DNA from: Qingrenia yutianensis
GTDB lineage: Bacteria > Bacillota > Clostridia > UMGS1810
Assembly: GCF_014385105.1 (NCBI RefSeq)
Contig: NZ_JACRTE010000001.1
Span: 62,001 to 126,000 of the forward strand
DNA: 64,000 nucleotides
Direction: 5' to 3'
The translations under genes and the position numbers were made by a program. Shown in pieces: positions 8,323-15,881 of this stretch (positions are counted from its first letter, which is position 1; every line of letters begins with the position of its first letter). A model generated the notes under the pieces. It was given only the letters and a program-made list of their open reading frames with translations. It did no database searches and had not been told where the DNA came from.

Positions 8323-10236
8323 ATGATTTTACAGTTAAACAAGGTTTCAAAAAGCTTCGGCACCGACGAAATTTTAAACGACATTACCTTTTCGGTAAAC
8401 GACGGCGGCCGCATAGGCATAATAGGCAAAAACGGGTGCGGAAAAACCACTTTGCTCAATATCATTTCTGGAAGTACGAGTTTTGAAGGCTCGTGTCAAA
8501 CGGCAAAGGATACGCGCATAGGTTTTCTCCGCCAGACGGGTTGTGAGGTTATGACAACCACCATTATCGAAGAAATGACAAGCGTTTTTGCCGATGTTTT
8601 TGAAATTGAAAAGGATTTAAGACGTCTTGAAAACGAAATTGCAGACGAACAGGACGAAAAAAAACGCGAGGTTTTGCTCAATTCGTATGCAAAAAAGAGT
8701 GAAATGTTTGAAAAGAAAGACGGATTTTTGATAAAAACGAAAATCAACACCATTCTAACGGGTATGGGTTTTGATAAATTCGACCTCAATATGCCGGCGG
8801 AAAACTTGTCGGGCGGTGAAAAAACAAAGCTTTCGTTTGCAAAGCTTTTGCTTGAAGAAAGAGAACTTCTGCTTCTCGACGAGCCGACAAACCATCTCGA
8901 TTTTAAAACAATGCAGTGGCTTGAAGGGTATCTTAAAAGCTACCGCGGTGCGCTCATTACCGTCAGCCACGACCGTTATTTTCTCGACAGAACGGTAAAC
9001 GCGGTATACGAAATTGAAAACACGCATATGAAAAAATACACGGGAAACTATACCGCGTATCTTGAGCAGAAAAAGAAAAATCTTGAGGTTGAAGAAAAAG
9101 CGTACGCAAAACAGCAGAACGAAATTAAAAAGCTTGAAGAATACGTTGCCAAAAATCTTGTGCGCGCGTCAACCACCAAAATGGCGCAGAGCAGGCAGAA
9201 AAAGCTTGATAAAATGGAGCTGTTGGAGCGTCCGGGCGAAAACAACGACAGCGCGCGTTTTGACTTTGAAATTGAATATCCGTCTTACAAAGAGGTTTTA
9301 AACGTTGAGGATTTGAGCGTTTTTGTTGAGAACAAAGACGGGGTGCGCACGCTTATAAAAAATGCGGATTTTAAGGTTCTGCGCGGTGAAAAAACCGCAC
9401 TTATCGGCGATAACGGTGCAGGGAAATCCACGCTTTTAAAAACAATTCTCGGAATTTACAAAAATTATACCGGTGAATTTGAAATCGGCAGAAACACCGA
9501 AATAGGGTATTACGACCAGGAACTTAACATTTTAAACGGCGACAAAACCGTGTTTGACGAAATTTATGACCGCCACCCGCGGTTTGAAGAAAGCAAAATC
9601 CGCACGCTATTGGGTTCGATGAATTTTTACGGCGAGGACGTTTTCAAGAAGATAAATTCTCTTTCGGGCGGTGAAAAGGCAAAGCTTGCGTTTTTGGTGC
9701 TGATGCTCGAAAAAAACAACACCCTGTTTTTGGACGAACCGACAAACCACCTTGACCTTGCGTCCAAAGAAAAGCTGGACGAGGCGCTTATGAAATTTGA
9801 CGGAACACTGTTTTTCGTGTCGCACGACCGATATTTTTTGAACAAGGTTGCGACGAAAATCATAGAGCTCGGCAGTGAAAAAATTTCGGTTTACGAGGGA
9901 AATTACGACTATTATCTTGAAAAAAAGACCGAGGCGGACGAGGCGAGCGAAAAGAACATTCAAAAAGAGAAAAAGACGAACGATTATTTTGAAAACAAGA
10001 AAAAACAGTCGCTTATAAAGAGCCTCGAAAAGAAAATTTCTGCGTGCGAAGAAGAAATTTTGAGCCTTGACGGCGAGATTGAGGAAACGGACAGGCTTTT
10101 GAACGAAAGCGGGTCGGATTTGGACAAGTGCCGTGAACTTTTTGAAAAGCTAAATACCTTAAACGAGCGTCAGAATGAACTTTACAAAACGTTTGAGGAG
10201 CTTGAAAATCAGCTTGAAACGGCAAAGGAAGAATAA
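8323..10236 (+). CDS. ABC-F family ATPase (ribosome-associated type)
   Basis: A 637-residue soluble protein with two ABC cassettes and no membrane segment, the ABC-F plan. Cassette 1 has Walker A GKNGCGKTT near residue 36, signature LSGGEKTKL and LLLLDEPTNHLD. Cassette 2 has GDNGAGKST near residue 366, LSGGEKAKL and LFLDEPTNHLD. A charged linker of about 80 residues joins them, and the C-terminal 90 residues are coiled coil. Family members bind the ribosomal E site and relieve stalled translation or protect against antibiotics. Which one applies here cannot be read from sequence; the C-terminal coiled coil resembles the Uup/YdiF group. dinB follows after 17 bases. Confidence 0.93.
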   Translation: MILQLNKVSKSFGTDEILNDITFSVNDGGRIGIIGKNGCGKTTLLNIISGSTSFEGSCQTAKDTRIGFLRQTGCEVMTTTIIEEMTSVFADVFEIEKDLRRLENEIADEQDEKKREVLLNSYAKKSEMFEKKDGFLIKTKINTILTGMGFDKFDLNMPAENLSGGEKTKLSFAKLLLEERELLLLDEPTNHLDFKTMQWLEGYLKSYRGALITVSHDRYFLDRTVNAVYEIENTHMKKYTGNYTAYLEQKKKNLEVEEKAYAKQQNEIKKLEEYVAKNLVRASTTKMAQSRQKKLDKMELLERPGENNDSARFDFEIEYPSYKEVLNVEDLSVFVENKDGVRTLIKNADFKVLRGEKTALIGDNGAGKSTLLKTILGIYKNYTGEFEIGRNTEIGYYDQELNILNGDKTVFDEIYDRHPRFEESKIRTLLGSMNFYGEDVFKKINSLSGGEKAKLAFLVLMLEKNNTLFLDEPTNHLDLASKEKLDEALMKFDGTLFFVSHDRYFLNKVATKIIELGSEKISVYEGNYDYYLEKKTEADEASEKNIQKEKKTNDYFENKKKQSLIKSLEKKISACEEEILSLDGEIEETDRLLNESGSDLDKCRELFEKLNTLNERQNELYKTFEELENQLETAKEE

Positions 10237-10253
10237 ATTTTACGGAGGAGAAA

Positions 10254-11474
10254 ATGTCGGAACGCGTAATTTTGCACTGTGACTTAAATTCGTTTTTCGC
10301 GTCGGTCGAATGCCTTGATTTACCGCATTTAAAGGACGTTCCGATGGCAGTTGCCGGGAGCAGTGAAGACAGGCACGGAATAATTCTCGCAAAAAACGAG
10401 GCCGCGAAAAAGTTCGGCGTTAAAACCGCGGAAACAATCTGGCAGGCAAAATTAAAATGTCCCGACCTTGTGACCGTTCCTCCGCACTATGGAAAATATA
10501 AGTATTATTCCGAAGAAATCAACAAAATTTATTATAATTACACCGATTTGGTCGAGCCGTTCAGCATTGACGAATCATGGCTCGACGTTACGGGAAGTCA
10601 GAAGCTTTTCGGCACGGGATATGAAATCGCGAAAAAAATCAGCGATGAAATAAAAGAAAAAACGCATCTTACCGTATCAATCGGCGTATCGTTTAATAAA
10701 ATTTTCGCAAAGCTCGGCAGTGACTACAAAAAGCCCGACGCGATAACCGTTATTTCAAAAGAAAATTATAAGCGCATTTTGTTTCCGCTCCCTGCGTCGG
10801 ATATGCTTTTTGTCGGGCGCGCGACGCTTTCACAGCTTGAAAAAGTGGGAATAAGAACGATAGGCGACATTGCAAATTCGCAAAAAAGCACGCTGGTAAA
10901 ACTTTTGGGAAAATCGGGCGAAACGCTCTATATTTATGCAAACGGTTTGGATACGTCGCCCGTTGTGTGCGAGAGAGAAAAGGAAAAATCAATCGGAAAC
11001 GGGCACACTTTTAAAAGAAATCTTCTCGGTGAAGAGGACGTTAAAAAGGCGCTCACAATCATTTGCGACACCGTTTCCACGCGTCTGCGCAAGAAAGGTT
11101 TTAAGTGCAGAACCGTTTGCGTGACGATAAAAAATCCCGATTTAAAGAAGTTTTCGCGCCGAAAGAAAACGGCATATTTCACAAACACCGAGCGTGATTT
11201 GTTTGAAACGTCGTTTGAAATTGTAAAGGAAAACTGGAATTTTGACGAGCCGATACGTATGATAACCGTCACGGCGGGCGATTTTGAGGGCGATACTCCG
11301 ACCGAACAGGTGAGCTTTTTTGATAACGTGAAAACACAGGATAAAAAACTTGAAAGTTTTGACAGTTCCATTGACGAAATACGGCGCCGTTTCGGAAACG
11401 GTGCGGTTTCGTTTGCATCACAGCTTGAGGGCGACCTTTTGACGAAATACGAGGAAAAAGAAGATGAAGATTAA
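10254..11474 (+). CDS. dinB: DNA polymerase IV (Y family)
   Basis: A 406-residue translesion polymerase. The catalytic palm shows HCDLNSFFASVE at residues 8-19 (first metal aspartate) and SIDESWLDV near residue 104 (second Asp-Glu pair). A helix-hairpin-helix-like stretch (TIGDIANS) and a C-terminal little-finger domain follow. It copies past damaged bases with low fidelity. ACGGAGGAG lies 6 bases before the ATG. The last residues, which lack an evident beta-clamp consensus, overlap rlmH by 11 bases. No LexA box is evident upstream, so it is probably transcribed with the ABC-F gene. Confidence 0.95.
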   Translation: MSERVILHCDLNSFFASVECLDLPHLKDVPMAVAGSSEDRHGIILAKNEAAKKFGVKTAETIWQAKLKCPDLVTVPPHYGKYKYYSEEINKIYYNYTDLVEPFSIDESWLDVTGSQKLFGTGYEIAKKISDEIKEKTHLTVSIGVSFNKIFAKLGSDYKKPDAITVISKENYKRILFPLPASDMLFVGRATLSQLEKVGIRTIGDIANSQKSTLVKLLGKSGETLYIYANGLDTSPVVCEREKEKSIGNGHTFKRNLLGEEDVKKALTIICDTVSTRLRKKGFKCRTVCVTIKNPDLKKFSRRKKTAYFTNTERDLFETSFEIVKENWNFDEPIRMITVTAGDFEGDTPTEQVSFFDNVKTQDKKLESFDSSIDEIRRRFGNGAVSFASQLEGDLLTKYEEKEDED

Positions 11475-11943
11475 AATAATTTGTGTGGGAAAGATTAAAG
11501 AAAAATATTTTGCGGACGGGATTAAAGAGTATGAAAAGCGTCTTTCGCGTTTTTGCAAGTTTGAAATATGCGAGGTTGCGGACGAGAAAATCCCCGACAA
11601 TGCGAGCGAAAAAGAGGCGCTTGCTGTGCTTGACAGCGAGGGCGCGAAAATCGAAAAGCACATCGGAAAAGGCGACTATATAATCGCACTCTGTGTTGAG
11701 GGAAAAAACATTTCGTCCGCCGATTTGGCAAAGAAATTTTCCGAAATCCAGCTTTCGGGAAAGAGCGGAATTACATTTATTATAGGTGGTTCGCTCGGCA
11801 TTTGCGGCAGGGTGAAAAATATGTCTGATTTTAGATTGAGCTTTTCAAAAATGACATTTCCTCACCAGCTTATGCGTCTTATTCTGACCGAACAAATTTA
11901 CCGCGCGTTTAAGATAAACGCAAACGAGGAATATCATAAATGA
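11464..11943 (+). CDS. rlmH: 23S rRNA pseudouridine-1915 N3-methyltransferase
   Basis: A 159-residue SPOUT methyltransferase of standard length. It opens with MKIKIICVGKIKEKY. The knot region contains FIIGGSLGI near residue 109, followed by LSFSKMTFPHQLMRLILTEQIYRAF, the RlmH hallmark helix (20-plus residues, 131-155), and ends NEEYHK. It methylates pseudouridine 1915 in helix 69 of 23S rRNA using S-adenosylmethionine. It overlaps the end of dinB by 11 bases, so it is translationally coupled, and a hairpin terminator follows at 11958. Confidence 0.97.
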   Translation: MKIKIICVGKIKEKYFADGIKEYEKRLSRFCKFEICEVADEKIPDNASEKEALAVLDSEGAKIEKHIGKGDYIIALCVEGKNISSADLAKKFSEIQLSGKSGITFIIGGSLGICGRVKNMSDFRLSFSKMTFPHQLMRLILTEQIYRAFKINANEEYHK

Positions 11944-11957
11944 AATAATATTACAAA

Positions 11958-11992
11958 AAAATCCGAAGCCGTAACAAATGGCTTCGGATTTT
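11958..11992. terminator. Rho-independent terminator, rlmH / ypeB (convergent)
   Basis: 13-bp perfect stem (11958-11970 with 11980-11992), 9-base loop. A/T runs on both sides let it work for rlmH on the plus strand and ypeB on the minus strand. Confidence 0.85.
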
Positions 11993-11998
11993 CGGTCT

Positions 11999-13372
11999 TT
12001 ATATGGTAAGCGTGCCGTTTTCGGTTTCGAGAAGAATTAAAATTTTCTCCTCTGCACCGGTTGTCGCATTGATATAAACGATATAATTTTTGCCGTTAAA
12101 TTTTCCTTTAAATTCATAGCAAAGCACCTCGGTTTTGTTTTCTTTCGGAATTGCCGCAAGGTTTTCGGAGGTGATTTCTATGCTTTTCGACACTTTTTCG
12201 CGCGCCTCATCAAGCGTAAGAGATACGCCGTTCAAATTTCTGTGTTCCTCGTGCGACATAATATATCCGTTTGCCTCAAATCCCAAAATTTCGCCGTTGT
12301 CGAGCGCAATTTTAATTTTTATAAGGTCGGAATACATTGTTACATCATCTTCAACATACGCGTAGTTTATGGTTGCGATGTTGTTTCTTATTTCATAATA
12401 GCTTTCTTTCATAGAATAACATTTGTTTTTTGCAAGGCAGTCCGCACCGAGGCGTACCGCGTCGGAAATATCGAGCTTTGTTTCCGCAACATCGCGGTTT
12501 TTCAGCATATAAAGCACATATCCGCCGTTTTCGGTAATTTCGATATAAGCGTCGTCGCCACCCGAATTTGCCGCCGAAAATACATAGGTCGGAATGTTTG
12601 AATTTGATTTTCCTCTTGCCGACACTTTTTTAGGCTCGTTTAAAAATTCCTTTGCAATTTCCATAGCGTGCTGTTCGGTGATTTTGTTGGTTTTTGAAAG
12701 CATTTTCGCGCTGATTTTGTTTATGTGGTCGGAAAACGGACCGTCATAAATGAGCGACGGATATTCCTCAAATTCCTTTTCCATTTTCTCTGCCGACGAG
12801 CCTATATCAAGCTTTTTGTCCTCGCTTGCAAGCACCTCGGACGACTTTTCGGAAATATCAAAAGAAAGTTTGCCGGAGAACAAATCGTTTTGAATTTCAA
12901 AAAGCGTCTGCGTGAGGGTGGAGGAGTATTTTGCCAAATCTTCAAGCTGTTTTTTCTCGTCCGCCGAAAGTTCCTCGCCGCGAAGCCCTTTTTTTGATAT
13001 GGAATAGGTATAGTCGCCGACCTGTGTTAAAAATTTCGCCGTGTTGTCAATTTCAACGTGCGAAATGGGCAGTTCGCCGAGGTTTGCCTGTGCAAACGAC
13101 GCTTTCTGATAAATTTCGTTTGACAAATCATTGAGCGCATACGGCGAATTTGTAACGACACATTTCGACAAAAGCGTGTCAATATCTTTAACACAGTCGG
13201 TAAGCTGTAAAAACGAACGTGTGTAAACGTCGTTAAGCTGACCTTTCATAGCCTCTGCCGTGTTATTTTTCACAATCGCCGCCGAGAACGTTATAACCAG
13301 CAAAAGCGTTACGAGAATGAGAAAATATCCCATTGACGGTTTTGACTTTCTGTTTTCGTTTGAATTTTCCAT
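11999..13372 (-). CDS. ypeB: Spore germination protein YpeB
   Basis: A 457-residue protein with one N-terminal membrane segment (residues 15-35) and a long outside region ending in PepSY-like repeats, the YpeB plan. In spores, YpeB is needed for correct deposition and stability of the cortex-lytic enzyme SleB, whose gene lies just upstream. The start is ATG 13372, with GAAAGGA 8 bases before it. The earlier in-frame ATG at 13420 would lie inside sleB and lacks a ribosome binding site. It forms a sleB-ypeB operon on the minus strand with a 37-base gap. Confidence 0.93.
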   Translation of the reverse strand: MENSNENRKSKPSMGYFLILVTLLLVITFSAAIVKNNTAEAMKGQLNDVYTRSFLQLTDCVKDIDTLLSKCVVTNSPYALNDLSNEIYQKASFAQANLGELPISHVEIDNTAKFLTQVGDYTYSISKKGLRGEELSADEKKQLEDLAKYSSTLTQTLFEIQNDLFSGKLSFDISEKSSEVLASEDKKLDIGSSAEKMEKEFEEYPSLIYDGPFSDHINKISAKMLSKTNKITEQHAMEIAKEFLNEPKKVSARGKSNSNIPTYVFSAANSGGDDAYIEITENGGYVLYMLKNRDVAETKLDISDAVRLGADCLAKNKCYSMKESYYEIRNNIATINYAYVEDDVTMYSDLIKIKIALDNGEILGFEANGYIMSHEEHRNLNGVSLTLDEAREKVSKSIEITSENLAAIPKENKTEVLCYEFKGKFNGKNYIVYINATTGAEEKILILLETENGTLTI

Positions 13373-13409
13373 ATTGTTTTTCCTTTCAAAAATTATAGTA
13401 GGTAAAACT

Positions 13410-13895
13410 CTATTTTGCAAAGGTGTGATTTCCGAGTACCTTTACCACAGGACGTGAATAAATCCATTTGTTTGTGGTTTTCGCCGGGTTGTAGTAATAT
13501 ATCGCACCGCCCGACGGGTCCCAGCCGTTGAGCGCGTCCTGACAAGCTTTGTAAACGGTGGAGCTTTTGTCGAGCGACGCGTGAATTTGCCCGTCGTTTA
13601 CCGCAGTGAACGCGCCGGGCTGATAAATTACACCGGCTATGGTGTTTGGAAATGACGGGTGCTTAACGCGGTTTAAAATTACAGCCGCAACGGCGACCTG
13701 ACCTTCGTAAATTTCGCCCCGTGCCTCGCCGTTTACCGCGCGCGCCAAAAGTTCGAGGTTTTGTTCATACGTGTTTGTGTCGGCATACGCCTTTTCGGTT
13801 TTTGACAAAAACGGAATTGATACAATAAGCGCAAAAAGAAGCACAAACGCAGCACTTATAAAAAACTTGTTTGATGAAATATGCTTTTCTTTCAT
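13410..13895 (-). CDS. sleB: Spore cortex-lytic enzyme SleB-type hydrolase
   Basis: A 161-residue protein. It has an N-terminal hydrophobic segment (residues 10-30) ending near KAYA, which is a likely signal peptide. The catalytic domain starts at LLARAVNGEARGEIYEGQVA, containing the conserved glutamate, and includes AVILNRVKHPSFP and YYNPA. This is the hydrolase-2 (SleB/CwlJ) fold, a lytic transglycosylase that cuts the muramic-lactam cortex at germination. Bacillus SleB has an extra peptidoglycan-binding domain that is absent here, so it is the short form. ATG 13895 is chosen because CGGAGGAAATT precedes it. It is operonic with ypeB. Confidence 0.92.
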   Translation of the reverse strand: MKEKHISSNKFFISAAFVLLFALIVSIPFLSKTEKAYADTNTYEQNLELLARAVNGEARGEIYEGQVAVAAVILNRVKHPSFPNTIAGVIYQPGAFTAVNDGQIHASLDKSSTVYKACQDALNGWDPSGGAIYYYNPAKTTNKWIYSRPVVKVLGNHTFAK

Positions 13896-14031
13896 AATTT
13901 CCTCCGTAAATAAAATTTTCTTATGCAATAATATTTTTCATATTTATCAAAAAAATATACACAAGCTTTCATATAATAAAAAATTTTCAAATATAAATAA
14001 AATAAGTTTAAATTTAAGGAGGATAAAATTT
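13896..14031. other. AT-rich divergent promoter region, sleB / yabP
   Basis: 136 bases between two sporulation operons. CATATAAT (13970-13977) on the plus strand resembles a sigma-E -10 box for yabP, but I see no matching -35 at 14-16 bp. No convincing sigma-G box could be picked for sleB. Confidence 0.3.
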
Positions 14032-14319
14032 ATGGAAAAACTTTCAAGAGCGCAGGGCGCAGACATAGTACATAATCTTATAATGGAAAACAGGGCACAC
14101 CTTAACGTTTCGGGTGTGGAGGACGTGGAAAGCTTTAACGACGAGGAAATAATACTTCATACTAAAATGGAGGTGCTTATAGTTACGGGGAGCGAGCTTA
14201 AAATAAACAAATTGAGCGTCGATGCCGGCGAAGTGGAAATAGAAGGATATATCGACTGTTTGCGTTATGCCGCACCGCGCGCAAGTGCAGGCGGATTTTT
14301 AAGCAGAATATTCAAGTAA
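14032..14319 (+). CDS. yabP: Sporulation protein YabP
   Basis: A 95-residue protein typical of YabP (COG of YabP/YqfC type), with VSGVEDVESFNDEEIIL near residue 25 and GSELKINKLSVDAGEVEIEG following. YabP is a mother-cell protein needed for cortex formation, probably working with YabQ encoded next. ATG 14032 follows AAGGAGGATAAAATTT. The frame is open further upstream but without a start that has a ribosome binding site. It is the first gene of a yabP-yabQ group, 17 bases before yabQ, as in Bacillus. Confidence 0.93.
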   Translation: MEKLSRAQGADIVHNLIMENRAHLNVSGVEDVESFNDEEIILHTKMEVLIVTGSELKINKLSVDAGEVEIEGYIDCLRYAAPRASAGGFLSRIFK

Positions 14320-14336
14320 ATTTTTAAGGTGATAAA

Positions 14337-14840
14337 ATGGAAATTTCGGTGAGTGCAGAGGCGCTCGTCTTTTTAAAAACCGTGCTCGGCGGAGCTGTGT
14401 GCGGTATGATTTTTGATATTTACAGAATTTTAAAAAGCGTGAAGAAAAGTATGTTTATGATTGAAGCGGGCGATATAATTGTCTGGATTGTTGTGGCAAT
14501 GATGTCTTTTTTCGCGGTGTTTTTCGCAAATTCGGGCGAGGTGCGCTGGTATGAAATAGTGGCACTTTTCACGGGATTTGTGCTCTACACCGTGTCGGTG
14601 AGCAAATATTTCATAACTTTTGTAAAATTTATTGCAAAAACGCTTAAACTTACGCTTGTGCCGGTTGTACGGCTGTTGAAAGCCGTAAAAAACATAGGTT
14701 TGTTTATATTTTCATATGTAAAAAAGCCGTTTGTATTTGTCGAAATTTGTCTAAAATTACAAAAAAAGCGCTTTAGATTTATAAAAAATCAACAAATTTT
14801 TGATTTTAGGCGTTTAAAACGCATTTTTCGTAAAAATTGA
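14337..14840 (+). CDS. yabQ: Spore cortex biosynthesis protein YabQ
   Basis: A 167-residue protein with a hydrophobic N-terminal half (segments near residues 10-28, 42-64 and 70-88) and a basic C-terminal tail. FLKTVLGGAVCGMIFDIYRILK is the usual opening of the YabQ domain (residues 12-33). YabQ sits in the outer forespore membrane and is required for cortex synthesis. It directly follows yabP and precedes divIC, the same order as in Bacillus subtilis, which strengthens the call. Confidence 0.92.
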   Translation: MEISVSAEALVFLKTVLGGAVCGMIFDIYRILKSVKKSMFMIEAGDIIVWIVVAMMSFFAVFFANSGEVRWYEIVALFTGFVLYTVSVSKYFITFVKFIAKTLKLTLVPVVRLLKAVKNIGLFIFSYVKKPFVFVEICLKLQKKRFRFIKNQQIFDFRRLKRIFRKN

Positions 14841-14841
14841 C

Positions 14842-14870
14842 TTTACATTTTGAAATGTTTGCGATATAAT
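14842..14870 (+). promoter_or_regulatory. Sigma-A promoter of divIC
   Basis: TTTACA (14842-14847) and TATAAT (14865-14870), spacer 17 bp. This gives the cell-division gene vegetative expression independent of the sporulation genes before it. Confidence 0.7.
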
Positions 14871-14954
14871 ATATATGGTGTTATTGTAGATAGGTGTATA
14901 AACTTATCGTGTTTGATTTGAATTTACGGATTTGATATATTTGGCGGAGGGCGA

Positions 14955-15248
14955 ATGATGCAGAAGAGAAAGCTTAAAAGAAAGCTGACTTTAAGTAAGC
15001 TGCTGGCGCTTGTTTTTATGTGCGCGGCTGCCGTTATTTTGATAAAGCAACAGGGTGAAATAAATTATCATAACAAAAAAATCGCACAGCTTCAGTCTGA
15101 TATTAAAACAGAGGAGAAGCTTAAAAAGGAACTTGAAGAAAAAAGTGCGATTTATTCATCGGATTACTACATAGAAAAGATAGCGAGAGAAGAACTCGGG
15201 CTTGTTATGCCCGACGAAAAAGTGTTTATCGACGCTAACGGTAACTAA
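14955..15248 (+). CDS. divIC: Septum formation initiator, DivIC/FtsB family
   Basis: A 97-residue bitopic membrane protein. It has a basic cytoplasmic start (KRKLKRKL), one membrane segment (residues 13-30), then a coiled coil (INYHNKKIAQLQSDIKTEEK region) and the short motif YIEKIAREELGLVMPDEK, which is characteristic of the family. DivIC forms a complex with FtsL and DivIB in the divisome. The gene lies after yabPQ and before an S1-domain gene, the conserved Firmicutes order. ATG 14955 follows GGCGGAGGGCG; a second ATG is 3 bases on (14958). Confidence 0.9.
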   Translation: MMQKRKLKRKLTLSKLLALVFMCAAAVILIKQQGEINYHNKKIAQLQSDIKTEEKLKKELEEKSAIYSSDYYIEKIAREELGLVMPDEKVFIDANGN

Positions 15249-15323
15249 ATATTTAAAATACTTCCGGTATTTGCATACGTCGGGCGCGCGTGCGCTCAAA
15301 CATTAAGGAGGCAATTTTTACTG

Positions 15324-15740
15324 ATGCAGGTTGAAGTCGGCAAAATTTACGAAGGAAAGGTTACGGGTATCACAAATTTCGGCGCGTTTGTCGAAATAGG
15401 GGCAGGCGCTACAGGGCTTGTGCATATTTCAGAAGTGGCGCTCGAATATGTTAAGGATATACGCGAACATCTCAAGGTTGGAGAGACGGTTAAAGTAAAG
15501 GTTACAAACGTTGACCCGAGCGGAAAAATCGGTCTTTCCATAAAGCAGGCAATTAAGCAGGAGGAGGCGTCGGCGCCCAAATCAAAGCGTCCTGCGGAGT
15601 TTGTCTGGGACAAAAAACCTGCCGGCGACATTTCTTTTGAAGAAAAGCTTAACAAATTTAAGCAGGCGAGCGAAGAAAAAATGCACGACTTAAAAAGAAG
15701 TATGGAGCCGAAACGCGGTTCAAACCGTAAAAATTATTAA
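15324..15740 (+). CDS. S1 RNA-binding domain protein (YabR-like)
   Basis: A 138-residue protein. Residues 1-72 form an S1 domain (VGKIYEGKVTGITNFGAFVE, then GLVHISEVA and VKVKVTNVDPSGKIGLSIK). The rest is a charged tail with predicted disorder. YabR of Bacillus and general stress protein 13 have this plan and associate with ribosomes or RNA. AAGGAGG lies 13 bases upstream of the ATG, rather far, but no better start exists. It follows divIC, as in Bacillus, and is followed by a strong terminator. Confidence 0.88.
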   Translation: MQVEVGKIYEGKVTGITNFGAFVEIGAGATGLVHISEVALEYVKDIREHLKVGETVKVKVTNVDPSGKIGLSIKQAIKQEEASAPKSKRPAEFVWDKKPAGDISFEEKLNKFKQASEEKMHDLKRSMEPKRGSNRKNY

Positions 15741-15745
15741 AAATC

Positions 15746-15780
15746 AAAGAACGCTTAAAGTGTTAAGCGTTCTTTTTTTG
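15746..15780 (+). terminator. Rho-independent terminator of divIC-S1 operon
   Basis: Perfect 13-bp stem (15746-15758 with 15763-15775), loop AGTG, followed by a T run. Confidence 0.9.
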
Positions 15781-15821
15781 CAATAATATCGGGAAATATG
15801 CGCTTTTATCAAAATTTGCAC

Positions 15822-15850
15822 TTGATAACGGCGAGAAAAAAAGGTATAAT
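15822..15850 (+). promoter_or_regulatory. Sigma-A promoter of lon
   Basis: TTGATA (15822-15827) and TATAAT (15845-15850), spacer 17 bp. The transcript would start near 15857, which rules out translation starts upstream of it. Confidence 0.75.
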
Positions 15851-15881
15851 ATTATATTATATAAATTCGGTGGTGACGAAA

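Noticed and set aside
13771..14031. Longer YabP start upstream of 14032
   Set aside because: It overlaps sleB on the other strand and has no ribosome binding site; ATG 14032 has AAGGAGG.
15249..15323. Terminator between divIC and the S1 gene
   Set aside because: AAATAC/GTATTT can form a 6-bp hairpin but no T run follows and the stem is weak.
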